DNA from: RGIG5952 sp045603485
GTDB taxonomy: Bacteria > Verrucomicrobiota > Kiritimatiellia > RFP12 > JAAYLN01
DNA length: 50,865 nucleotides
Direction: 5' to 3'
Assembly: GCA_045603485.1 (NCBI GenBank)
Contig: JAZUMF010000010.1
Coordinates: 1-50,865 of the forward strand
Position numbers and translations under genes: made by a program
Part shown: positions 1 through 7,926 of the stretch, one piece after another
Layout: the number at the start of each line of letters is the position of its first letter
Position numbering within the stretch: position 1 is the first letter of the stretch
The notes under the pieces: generated by a model
The model's database searches: none
The model's input: only the letters and a program-made list of their open reading frames with translations
What the model was told of the DNA's origin: nothing

Positions 1-112
1 TGTCGCCGAAAGGCGGAATCTCCGGCTGAAGCCCGCTTTACAAGCCAAAACAAAACTGCTATAATACCGACAACAAGCAAGAAAGCTTCGTCAGCACAGG
101 GCTACGCAACGA

Positions 113-517
113 GTGTTGCACTGGCTACTGGATGGCGGGCAGTTATATATTAAAAGCAAAAAGCTTTATTCAAGGTTTGGAGCTGGCGGCGAAATGCAGC
201 TTGGAACAAACTATGTCCATACAGCCTGGTTTCACTGGAGTGTTAGAGTTTCAAACAAGGAAAAGTGGGATTATTTTATCAATGGCAAATGGCAACAAAC
301 GAGAACTACATCACAGCTTAAGTACATAAACTACATGATTAGCATGACATATTCAATTGGTGGTTCTCAAGGATATACCGATGAAATCCGTATCCATAAT
401 GTTGCGGCCTCTGACGATTGGATTAAGGCCGAATACGATTCAATGGCTAACAAGAATTTCATAACTGCCGCGCCTGCAGTTCGCCGTCCCGATTCGCTTA
501 GGTTAATCATCAGATAA
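113..517 (+). CDS. C-terminal fragment of a LamG/concanavalin-like surface protein
   Basis: The open frame has the end of a LamG-type jelly-roll: DGGQLYIKSKK, a W-x-H-W strand (WFHWSVRV), FINGKW, then GYTDEIRIHN followed by DWIKAEYD, which is the usual closing strand and helix of LamG/DUF2341 modules in secreted proteins of PVC bacteria. About 130 residues are present, and the natural protein would be much longer. The frame does not continue cleanly to the window edge: it has a stop at 62-64, frame 3 has a stop at 27-29, and frame 1 is open but does not read like LamG. GTG at 113 has no ribosome binding site. It is therefore either a gene broken by a frameshift or a pseudogene remnant. The domain call is fairly sure; the state of the gene is not. 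Confidence 0.5.
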   Translation: MLHWLLDGGQLYIKSKKLYSRFGAGGEMQLGTNYVHTAWFHWSVRVSNKEKWDYFINGKWQQTRTTSQLKYINYMISMTYSIGGSQGYTDEIRIHNVAASDDWIKAEYDSMANKNFITAAPAVRRPDSLRLIIR

Positions 518-632
518 TATACTAAGACCTTACCTAGATAGTGTATATTCTCTTTTTGTGTTGTCGCTAATGGCATATTGGCAAGAAGTTTGATAAACTA
601 TATCTATCTTATTTGAAATCTTAGGAGAATTT

Positions 633-1517
633 ATGAAAATTGCAGCAGCAACTGATTTTGCCGGTTCAACGGGCGATCCTGATATGTCTCTTCGCGCACT
701 TTCCGAAGGTGGTTTCAGGAGTTTGCATTGGTGTCACCACTGGTGCGATGACTTTTTGTATGGAAAGCACGAGATTGCCTACATCAAATCGTTGTTGAAG
801 AAATACGATTTAGAGCTCTTGGATATCCATGGCTCACATGGCGCAGAGAAAGCATGGTGCGCCCTTGATGAATATCAACGCAAGGAAGGTGTTGAGCTCG
901 TTAAAAATCGCATTGAAATGCTTCGTGAGCTTGACGGCAGAGGCACTATAATGATGCATATTCCTTTCTATAAGGAAAATGAGCCGCCTGAGCGCCGAGC
1001 CTTGATTGACAGGCACATGGAAGCTCTTTATCGCTCATTGGATGAGCTTATTCCCCATCTTGAAAAGAATGGCACCATGATTGCCGTTGAAAATATGTGG
1101 GCTGATACCTGGGAGGGAATAGAACGCGTTATGGAGCGTTATCCCGAAAAGTATCTCGGCATTTGTTATGACTCAGGACATGCTAACGCAAGTGCAGGTG
1201 AAAGAATGGCTCTTCTTGAAAAAAACAAGATGCGCTTGCAGGCTCTTCACTTGCATGATAACGATGGTAACGGAGATTTGCACCAGCCCCCATTTTATGG
1301 AACGATTAACTGGGAGCGTTTAGCCAAGATTATCGCAACATCGTCTTATACACGCGAAGTCAGCTTTGAAATGGCCATCAATAATACGCCATTTTTTGTG
1401 ACCGATCCCGACGGTAAGCGTATTTCACAGCCATACGAGGCTCGATTGGCTTTTGCCAAAGATGCATTTGAGCGTTGCTCGCGCTTTGCAAAGATGGTCG
1501 AGGAGTTCCGTAAATAG
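633..1517 (+). CDS. Sugar phosphate isomerase/epimerase, TIM barrel
   Basis: A 294-residue AP-endonuclease-2/xylose-isomerase-like TIM barrel. Metal ligands of the family are visible: E153 in AVENMW, D180 and H183 in CYDSGHAN, H206/H208 in LHLHDN and E246 in SFEMA. The length fits a single-domain enzyme that isomerises or epimerises a sugar or related polyol; the substrate cannot be told. The start has a strong AGGAGA site seven bases upstream. The next gene begins 22 bases after the stop, so the two are probably cotranscribed. The region upstream (518-632) is the only space for a promoter, but no convincing one was seen. Confidence 0.85.
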   Translation: MKIAAATDFAGSTGDPDMSLRALSEGGFRSLHWCHHWCDDFLYGKHEIAYIKSLLKKYDLELLDIHGSHGAEKAWCALDEYQRKEGVELVKNRIEMLRELDGRGTIMMHIPFYKENEPPERRALIDRHMEALYRSLDELIPHLEKNGTMIAVENMWADTWEGIERVMERYPEKYLGICYDSGHANASAGERMALLEKNKMRLQALHLHDNDGNGDLHQPPFYGTINWERLAKIIATSSYTREVSFEMAINNTPFFVTDPDGKRISQPYEARLAFAKDAFERCSRFAKMVEEFRK

Positions 1518-1539
1518 ATTGAGCAACATGGAGATCAAG

Positions 1540-2568
1540 ATGATAAAGAAGCTTGATGACGGCGCTGAAATCTCTTTGGCCACAACATCTGACCGTGAAG
1601 AGCTTTTAGATTTTCTTTTTAGGGTTTTTGGGCGTAATGCTCCAAATCATAAGCGATTTGAAGTCTTGTATCCCGATCTCTTTATTACATCTGACGACAG
1701 AATTTCAGACCATCTCCTTGTCCGTAAAGATGGTAAGATAGTCGCCTGTGTCGGTGCCTATCCCATGACGGTGCGCATTGCCGGATGCGATATACCCGGC
1801 GCGGGAGTGGGGCAGGTCGCCACTGATTACGACTACACAGGCAGGGGGTATATGACCGCACTCTTTAAGGCGCAAAATGCGATTCTTAAGGAAAAAGGCG
1901 TTGCGATGTCATGGCTTGGGGGGCGTCGAGACCGCTACAGCCGCTTTGGCTTTGAGTTTGCCGGTTGGTCCTTCAGGTATAGCCACGATGTGAAAACCAT
2001 GCGTGGAATAGAACGCTCCCGCAAAATTGTGCGACATCCATTCGGAGAATTTGACGCTCTTACCCCAGAGCTTTATGATATGCTTTTCACCTCCTCACCA
2101 TCATTTGTCGCCGAGAGCAGACAGCGTTTGCTCGAAAGATTTTCCCGTAACTCATACGAAGTCTGGACCGCGACACCAGCTGGCAGCACAAAACCCGACT
2201 CTTGGGCATTGATTTCCGGTCCTTCCAATACTATGGCTCTTTGCGCAGGTTCAGATGATGGCGTCCTTGAGATTATTGCCGCTGGCTGTGATGAGTTTGG
2301 CGAAATCTATACGGCAATGCCTCACAATGCGCCGATAAATGATTTATTGCGTCAACACTGCATCTTTATTGGAACTTCTTTAAATACAATTCATGTGATT
2401 GATCCAGATGCTGTAATTGACGCTTATGCGCCATACACACACGCCTTCGACGATTTGAAGGGCAAATCTTTTAAGCCTGGTGAATTTGAGCGTATCGCAT
2501 TTGGTCCAGAGCCAAATGGACGGAATGTCTTTTTGCCTTTCTATATGCCTGGAATCTACTTTGTGTAA
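1540..2568 (+). CDS. GNAT family N-acetyltransferase (Eis/COG4552-like)
   Basis: A 342-residue protein whose N-terminal ~160 residues form a GNAT fold: a strand with GAGVGQVATDYDYTGRGYM carries the acetyl-CoA pyrophosphate loop (TGRGYM), followed by a helix and WLGGRRDRYSRFGFEFAGW, a typical end of the GNAT core. The long C-terminal half resembles two-domain Eis-like acetyltransferases. The frame is open upstream into the previous gene, but ATG 1540 is preferred because GGAG lies six bases before it; ATG 1528 has no such site. It probably acetylates a small amine or peptide in the cytoplasm; the substrate is unknown. It is cotranscribed with the isomerase gene. Confidence 0.7.
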   Translation: MIKKLDDGAEISLATTSDREELLDFLFRVFGRNAPNHKRFEVLYPDLFITSDDRISDHLLVRKDGKIVACVGAYPMTVRIAGCDIPGAGVGQVATDYDYTGRGYMTALFKAQNAILKEKGVAMSWLGGRRDRYSRFGFEFAGWSFRYSHDVKTMRGIERSRKIVRHPFGEFDALTPELYDMLFTSSPSFVAESRQRLLERFSRNSYEVWTATPAGSTKPDSWALISGPSNTMALCAGSDDGVLEIIAAGCDEFGEIYTAMPHNAPINDLLRQHCIFIGTSLNTIHVIDPDAVIDAYAPYTHAFDDLKGKSFKPGEFERIAFGPEPNGRNVFLPFYMPGIYFV

Positions 2569-2766
2569 CTGACACTTTAATGGTAACGAGACATCCGGGA
2601 CAACCGAGACGACCGAGCGGCAAGGGCTGGAAGATGGTTAATCTAGGATGGGTAGTATTAATCCTACTTTTAGTCTCAAGAATGAATCTGTCGCGAAGAA
2701 GGTCGGGATGGATAAGATCAAGTGTTATCGTGTGACACTTAAAGGATTTTTGCTGTGGCGAACGCC

Positions 2767-2964
2767 TTACTTCTCTTTGTAATAGAGACGGCAGTGGCAA
2801 TAGCCTTCAAAGTCGGGGTCGGCGATTTGTTCTCTGAATTCTTTACACATACAGATATTATCCTCGGTCTTTTGCAAGCGGCAAGGGCAATATCCGCCTT
2901 TTTTAGCGAGGCCTTCGCGAATTCGATTTACAATTTCTTTATTTTCATTGAAGATGATTTTCAT
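2767..2964 (-). CDS. Small ferredoxin-thioredoxin reductase catalytic-chain-like protein
   Basis: A 65-residue protein with three C-x-C pairs: CPC at 26-28, CMC at 38-40 and CHC at 56-58, in the context GYCPCR, NICMCKEF and EGYCHCRLYY. This matches the stand-alone FTR beta-like domain found in anaerobes, which binds a 4Fe-4S cluster beside a redox-active disulfide. Spacing between the pairs differs from plant FTR (CPC-x16-CPC-x8-CHC), so it is a variant, and no FTR variable subunit is nearby. ATG is preceded by AAGGA. The transporter gene ends only nine bases upstream, so the two are cotranscribed. It probably reduces a thioredoxin-like partner with electrons from ferredoxin; the partner is not visible. 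Confidence 0.75.
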   Translation of the reverse strand: MKIIFNENKEIVNRIREGLAKKGGYCPCRLQKTEDNICMCKEFREQIADPDFEGYCHCRLYYKEK

Positions 2965-2973
2965 TGTTTATCC

Positions 2974-3981
2974 TTATTTAACGCAGTTGACTAGATTGAA
3001 GTGAATTGCCAAGCACCAAATAACCGATAGGATAATCCACAGTATAAGTCCTTGAAAAATCGGGCGAAGTCCAAGTTCTTTGAGCTTTTCTCTGCTGAGA
3101 TTAGCGCCAATCAAAAAGAGAGTTGTAATCATGAGGAATTTTGAAATTTCCTTGATAAACGCGCCACCGGACTTTACGATGTTCTCACAGCCGGGTATGA
3201 GATCCGGCAGAAATGATACTGCTGCTGAGGCTAGTAGGAAGTAGGGGATGAACCAAGGTATTCTAAGGCTGAATTTCTTTTCTTCATCATTGCTGCGATC
3301 GGCGGCTGTTAAACTTATAAAAAGTGTAACCGGAACAATCCAAAGCGCTCGAGCGAGCTTTACTGTAGTGCCTATCTCTAGAGCTTCATTGCCATACGCC
3401 ATTGTTGCGCCGACGACAGAACTTGTATCATGGATTGCAAGCGCTGCCCAATAGCCAAATTGGTGTTCTGAAAAATCGAGTGTTTCGCCGATAATCGGAA
3501 AGATCCAAAGAGCTACGGCATTGAGTAGGAAGACTGTTGCAGAGGCTAATGCTATTTCATGAGCCTTTGCCTTTAGTACGGGAGCGGCAGCTGCAATGGC
3601 GCTCCCACCGCAAATAGATGTGCCGACGCTGACGAGATAGGCTGTGTTTTTGGTGACTTTGAGGGTTTTGCCGAGGATTACGCCAAGGCCAAGTCCTAGG
3701 CTTATGCCGATAAAGGTATAAAGAAAGCCATTTGCGCCAGCATGAAGTACTTCAAGGAGATTCATTCCGAAGCCCATGCCTACTATGGTAAGACCAAGGA
3801 GCTTTGATGTGATTCTTGAGGTTTGCTTTGAGAATGGATTACCGCAGGTTATGGAGAAGATAATTCCAATCAAAACAGCAAGTCCGGGTGCCCAGTTTTT
3901 TGCGGGAGACCAAATCCATGGAACTGCAAAAAACGCCAAGGCGAGGGTAATGAAGCAAATTTTTTTAATTACAGTATTCAT
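2974..3981 (-). CDS. YeiH/UPF0324 family membrane transporter (putative sulfate/sulfur exporter family)
   Basis: A 335-residue polytopic membrane protein with about ten hydrophobic segments. The family signatures are visible: LGLTIVGMGFGMNL, TSICGGSAIAAAAPVLKA in the middle and AIHDTSSVVGATMAYG with its conserved HDTSSVVGA, which mark the YeiH/Cons_hypoth698 (putative sulfate exporter) family. The substrate has not been firmly established for the family. It sits directly upstream of the small FTR-like Cys protein, so a link to thiol or sulfur metabolism is possible but is inference. The ribosome binding site is weak. Confidence 0.8.
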   Translation of the reverse strand: MNTVIKKICFITLALAFFAVPWIWSPAKNWAPGLAVLIGIIFSITCGNPFSKQTSRITSKLLGLTIVGMGFGMNLLEVLHAGANGFLYTFIGISLGLGLGVILGKTLKVTKNTAYLVSVGTSICGGSAIAAAAPVLKAKAHEIALASATVFLLNAVALWIFPIIGETLDFSEHQFGYWAALAIHDTSSVVGATMAYGNEALEIGTTVKLARALWIVPVTLFISLTAADRSNDEEKKFSLRIPWFIPYFLLASAAVSFLPDLIPGCENIVKSGGAFIKEISKFLMITTLFLIGANLSREKLKELGLRPIFQGLILWIILSVIWCLAIHFNLVNCVK

Positions 3982-4191
3982 AGCAGTCTTTGAAAAAGAA
4001 TAACCCCACCCGATCGTATCGCTGGATTCTACCTGTTCTTTGTATGTCTAAGTGGGCATCATAGTTCGTCGATCCGGTAATAGCCATAGGCAATCGCCTT
4101 CAAAAACGACATTCCGATTCCCCTATTGAAATGTAGAACGGAGAAATAAAGCATGTCCGCGGTTCGGGCAGGGCCAATTTCGGTTCATAAC

Positions 4192-4213
4192 CGCCTCTTT
4201 TGTGAAAGAGGCG
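4192..4213 (-). terminator. Hairpin downstream of pheT
   Basis: A perfect 9-bp inverted repeat (CGCCTCTTT and AAAGAGGCG) with a TGTG loop begins 11 bases after the pheT stop. There is no clear U-tract on the minus strand, so it may act as a processing or Rho-assisted end rather than a strong intrinsic terminator. A second small palindrome (CGGTT CAT AACCG) adjoins it at 4181-4193. Confidence 0.5.
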
Positions 4214-4224
4214 TTCAAGGTGGG

Positions 4225-6630
4225 TTAGTTTGCTCTGACTTCGGCTCCAAGGGTGTTCTTCAATACAGTCATGATCTTTTCACATGCCGCATTGACCTCG
4301 TCGTCGGTGAGGGTTCTGTCAGGTGAACGGAACTCAAGCGAATAGGCTAGTGAGCGTTTTGCGCCCTCAAGCGTCTTCGGCTTAAAGATATCAAAAAGAG
4401 TGACATCTGTCAATGTTTTTGGCGCAGCCTTGGTTATTGTCTTGACAATATCACCATTGGAAACATTGTCTGATACGACTAGAGCAAGGTCACGCTTGAC
4501 GGCGGGATAGGCAGGCACGGGTTTAAGCGCCTTATGGCTGCCGAAGTTCATCAGTAACGCATCAAGAGAAATCTCGGCAATCGCCATAGGTGTGTTTACG
4601 CGGAAGGGATGGCGTAATGGCTGCGAAACCAAGCCCATTCTTCCTGCAATGCCTTTGCCCATGCGGATTACAACAGACCAGCCCTTTTCAAACGGAGCAT
4701 AGTCTTCAAGTTCGAAACGGGGAACCGGTGAGTGAAGTGCGGCGGCAAGATTTTCAATGATGCCTTTTAGCCATAGCATAGCCTCTTCGTTCGAGACTGC
4801 TGCACGGCGTTGGAGCGGTCCGCGACCGAATGGCCCGCAGAAGCCAAGTGCAAGACGCTTTTCTTCACCAAAGCCTTGTGCGTCCTTCCAGAAGACTCTG
4901 CCGATCTCAAAGAGGGCGGGGGCTTCAATTTGTCTTGCATAGTTGCGACCGAGGGTCTGGACGAGCTGTGGAAGCAACGAGTCGCGAAGTATTCCGTAAT
5001 CGCCACTGACTGGATTCGGAAGAACGAGCCTTCTTGACGCATCTTTATCAAAGGCGTCAAGCTCGGCCTGCGAAAGGAAGCTGTAATGCATACCTTCAGC
5101 GAGGCCCATAGCGGCTACCGCTTGACGGCATGCATCTTCAGCGCGGAATGGCGTATCGTCAGCACCTGCGACCGCAATCGCCTGAGGGGTGATGTCGGGG
5201 AGCTTGTCAAGACCGTACATGCGGGTAATCTCTTCGACAAGATCCGCTTCTTCAAGAAGGTCAACGCGCCACGAAGGGATTTTGAATACAGCGCCTTCGC
5301 TATCCTGCTCAATCGTCTCGAGGCCAAGGGAGACGAGAATTGAAGTCATTGTTTCGGCGGGAAGCTCAATGCCGATGAGTTCGCGGACACGCTTAAAGGA
5401 AAGCTTTACGGGAGGGGTTGGCTCGGGACGGTTATCTATATCAATAACGCCCTTGGCGGCTGTGCCCTTGCCGTATTTAACCAAGAGGGATACGGCGCGA
5501 CGGGATGCCCAATCGGCGATATCAGGGTCGACGGTGCGCTCATAGCGGTGAGAGGCTTCGGAGTGGATGCCTAGCGCCGTTGCCGTGGACTTAATCGAGG
5601 GGGCTTTGAAAAGCGCGCTCTCAATCAAAACGGTCTGTGTCGCATTTTCGATTTCACTGTCGGCTCCACCCATAACGCCGGCGACCGCAACTGGAATATT
5701 CGCATCCGCAATAACAGCCATTGATGAATTGAGTCTGCGGTCAATTCCGTCAAGAGTCTTTATGGCTTCACCGTCTTTGGCCTGACGGACGATAATGGTG
5801 CTGTCAGCAAGGTGAGTGTGGTCAAAAGCGTGAAGCGGCTGCCCGCATTCGAGCATTACATAGTTCGTAATATCGACGACAAGACCAAGAGAACGAACAC
5901 CGCACTGCTCTAATCGTTGAGCCATCCAGTCGGGAGTTGTAAGCTCAGAAACGCCGGTGACGACGCGAGCCGTGTAGCGGGGGCAGTTATCGGTTTCAAC
6001 GATAACCTTCGCCAGTTTGTTGACATCTTCGCCATTCTCTTCAAATGATACATCGGGGCGTTTCAGCGGACGGCCAAGGATTGCGGCGAATTCGCGAGCA
6101 ATACCGATAACGGAGAGGCAGTCTGAACGGTTCCAGGTGATCTCGAGGTCAAAGACCGTCTCGCCCTTTGGCAATGCGTCTGCGAGAAGCGTGCCAGGGA
6201 CAAGCGAACTGTCCAGCTCAAGGATTCCGGAGTGATCCTCGGATATTCCAAGCTCTTTGCCTGAGCAAAGCATGCCGGAGGAGGGGATTCCACGAAGCTT
6301 TGCGGCCTTGATTTTGAAGCCGCCGTCAGGAATGATTGCGCCGATTTTCGCAACGGCGACTTTGAGCCCTTGACGGCAATTGGGAGCACCGCAAACGATT
6401 CCGAGAGTTTCTTCGCCGACAGAAACTTTGCATACATGCATGTGATCGGAATCCGGGTGAGGCTCGCAGGTCAAAACCTCGCCAACGACGAAATGGTCAT
6501 CAAAAACCGGACCCGAGGTCTCGATTGATTCAACTTCGACACCTGAGAAGGTGAGTCTATCTGAAAGCTCTTGAACCGAAAGGTCTGCAACCTCAACATA
6601 TTCATTAAGCCAACTAATTGGTACTTTCAT
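4225..6630 (-). CDS. pheT: Phenylalanyl-tRNA synthetase, beta subunit
   Basis: The 801-residue protein has the full bacterial PheT layout: an N-terminal MKVPISWLNEYV segment, an EMAP/OB tRNA-binding domain at about 40-150 (VGEVLTCEPHPDSDHMHVCKV), the B3/4 editing domain at about 210-380, B5 at about 400-475, the catalytic-like core, and a C-terminal anticodon-binding FDX-ACB domain (KPVPAYPAVKRDLALVV). With PheS it forms the heterotetramer that charges tRNA-Phe. The start has a GAGGA site, 35 bases downstream of pheS in the same operon. Nothing abnormal was seen. Confidence 0.97.
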   Translation of the reverse strand: MKVPISWLNEYVEVADLSVQELSDRLTFSGVEVESIETSGPVFDDHFVVGEVLTCEPHPDSDHMHVCKVSVGEETLGIVCGAPNCRQGLKVAVAKIGAIIPDGGFKIKAAKLRGIPSSGMLCSGKELGISEDHSGILELDSSLVPGTLLADALPKGETVFDLEITWNRSDCLSVIGIAREFAAILGRPLKRPDVSFEENGEDVNKLAKVIVETDNCPRYTARVVTGVSELTTPDWMAQRLEQCGVRSLGLVVDITNYVMLECGQPLHAFDHTHLADSTIIVRQAKDGEAIKTLDGIDRRLNSSMAVIADANIPVAVAGVMGGADSEIENATQTVLIESALFKAPSIKSTATALGIHSEASHRYERTVDPDIADWASRRAVSLLVKYGKGTAAKGVIDIDNRPEPTPPVKLSFKRVRELIGIELPAETMTSILVSLGLETIEQDSEGAVFKIPSWRVDLLEEADLVEEITRMYGLDKLPDITPQAIAVAGADDTPFRAEDACRQAVAAMGLAEGMHYSFLSQAELDAFDKDASRRLVLPNPVSGDYGILRDSLLPQLVQTLGRNYARQIEAPALFEIGRVFWKDAQGFGEEKRLALGFCGPFGRGPLQRRAAVSNEEAMLWLKGIIENLAAALHSPVPRFELEDYAPFEKGWSVVIRMGKGIAGRMGLVSQPLRHPFRVNTPMAIAEISLDALLMNFGSHKALKPVPAYPAVKRDLALVVSDNVSNGDIVKTITKAAPKTLTDVTLFDIFKPKTLEGAKRSLAYSLEFRSPDRTLTDDEVNAACEKIMTVLKNTLGAEVRAN

Positions 6631-6665
6631 CTTTTAAATCCTCAAAAAGGTTGTTGAATCAAATG

Positions 6666-7688
6666 CTACTTGAATTGCTCTAGGAAGCGTATGTCATTTT
6701 CGTAGAAGTAGCGAATGTCGGGTACTCCATACTTGATCATGGCAATGCGCTCGATGCCGAAGCCAAAGGCAAAGCCATAGACCTTTGCGGGATCGTATCC
6801 AACAAACCGATAAACGCGGGGGTCTACCATACCGGCGCCGGCTACCTCAATCCAACCTGACTGCTTGCAGACGCGGCAGCCTTTTCCACCGCAGACATGG
6901 CAAGTGAAGTCAACCTCAACCGAGGGCTCGGTAAACGGGAAGAAATGCGGACGGAAGCGTACGCCGACATCTTTACCCATCATTTCGCGGGCAAAATAGG
7001 CAAGCGTTGCCTTTAGGTCGGCCAAGGAAACTGGCTTTACATCAACATAAAGGCCTTCAACCTGATGGAAGTTGGCGCTATGGGTCGCGTCCATAGTATC
7101 GCGGCGATATGTGCGACCTGGGCAAATGATACGAAGCGGCGGCTCGTGAGACATCATTGCGCGAATTTGAACGGGCGATGTCTGAGTGCGTAGAAGCTTG
7201 TCATCATCCAGCCAAAGGGTGTCGGACTGATCCATAGAGGGGTGATGAGGAGCTGTGTTGAGAGCCGTAAAGTTATTGAAGCGGTTTTCAATATCCGGGC
7301 CATCAGCTACGGTGAAACCGATGCGGCCGAAAATACGGGCAATTTCAGAGATGACCTTATTGAGAGGATGGATGCTTCCGGCGGCTTGCCATCTGCCGGG
7401 GAGTGTGCAGTCAAAGGCCGCTGTCGGTTCTTTTGCTGCACTCTCTGTAAAGCTTTGAGAGCGTTCCTTCATCGCTTCGTCTATTTCCTGGCGCCAAGCG
7501 TTGGCGGCTTTGCCGAAGGCCGGGCGTTCTTCGGCCGGTACATCCTTAAGCTGCTTCATAAGAGCAGGGATAATGCCATTTCGGCCTAAATACTTGATAC
7601 GGATCTGCTCAAGGTCTGCCGAGGTCGCTGCGGCTTTGATAGCGTCAATCGACTCCCCGTGGAGTTTTTGAAGTTCTGCGAGATTCAT
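6666..7688 (-). CDS. pheS: Phenylalanyl-tRNA synthetase, alpha subunit
   Basis: The 340-residue class II synthetase subunit has an N-terminal coiled-coil (about 1-85), motif 2 around FHQVEGLYVD, and motif 3 in GFGFGIERIAMIKYG near the C-terminus. A CHVCGGKGCRVCKQSGW stretch gives the four-Cys knuckle found in many bacterial PheS proteins. It contributes the active site for phenylalanine activation. It is the first gene of the pheS-pheT operon, with AGGAAG before the start and a clear promoter upstream at 7736-7763. Confidence 0.97.
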   Translation of the reverse strand: MNLAELQKLHGESIDAIKAAATSADLEQIRIKYLGRNGIIPALMKQLKDVPAEERPAFGKAANAWRQEIDEAMKERSQSFTESAAKEPTAAFDCTLPGRWQAAGSIHPLNKVISEIARIFGRIGFTVADGPDIENRFNNFTALNTAPHHPSMDQSDTLWLDDDKLLRTQTSPVQIRAMMSHEPPLRIICPGRTYRRDTMDATHSANFHQVEGLYVDVKPVSLADLKATLAYFAREMMGKDVGVRFRPHFFPFTEPSVEVDFTCHVCGGKGCRVCKQSGWIEVAGAGMVDPRVYRFVGYDPAKVYGFAFGFGIERIAMIKYGVPDIRYFYENDIRFLEQFK

Positions 7689-7735
7689 TATACACTTCCT
7701 AAACGGCTGAAACTTAAATGAAATAACAACCTTTT

Positions 7736-7763
7736 ATTATATCATATTTAACGAAAATGTTAA
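7736..7763 (-). promoter_or_regulatory. Predicted sigma70-type promoter of pheST
   Basis: On the minus strand TTAACA (five of six consensus) lies 16 bases upstream of a perfect TATAAT. Transcription would start near 7729, giving a ~40-base leader that carries the AGGAAG ribosome binding site. No T-box or leader-peptide attenuator was recognised in the short leader. Confidence 0.65.
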
Positions 7764-7868
7764 ATGCCGCAAATTCTCAATTGTCATTGATGAAAATTCA
7801 ATGCCGCCAGTCATTTATCCGCCAATTCAAATATTGTCGTTAGCCGGCTAGGGATAGTGCTAGACTGG

Positions 7869-7899
7869 TAGGGCGTAGGATTAGAACCCATATGCCCTA
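7869..7899 (-). terminator. Hairpin after the polyketide-synthase-like operon
   Basis: TAGGGCGTA pairs with TATGCCCTA (nine pairs, one G-U) around a 13-base loop, 27 bases past the end of the AT/DH/PPTase gene. The U-rich tail is on the opposite strand (AGCTTTTGTT), so orientation is uncertain. It separates the operon from the pheS promoter. Confidence 0.35.
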
Positions 7900-7926
7900 A
7901 GCTTTTGTTGGGATATGTTTCGATTA

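Noticed and set aside
2471..2800. Minus-strand gene at the end of the acetyltransferase gene
   Set aside because: It overlaps coding DNA of the acetyltransferase and the FTR-like gene, and the composition is not protein-like.
4080..4115. Degenerate copy of the FTR-like gene upstream of the transporter gene
   Set aside because: A short stretch resembles its C-terminal coding region, but the frame is broken and the identity is too short to exclude chance.
7869..7899. tRNA or small RNA gene
   Set aside because: The hairpin lacks the anticodon and T arms of a tRNA and is better explained as a terminator-like stem.
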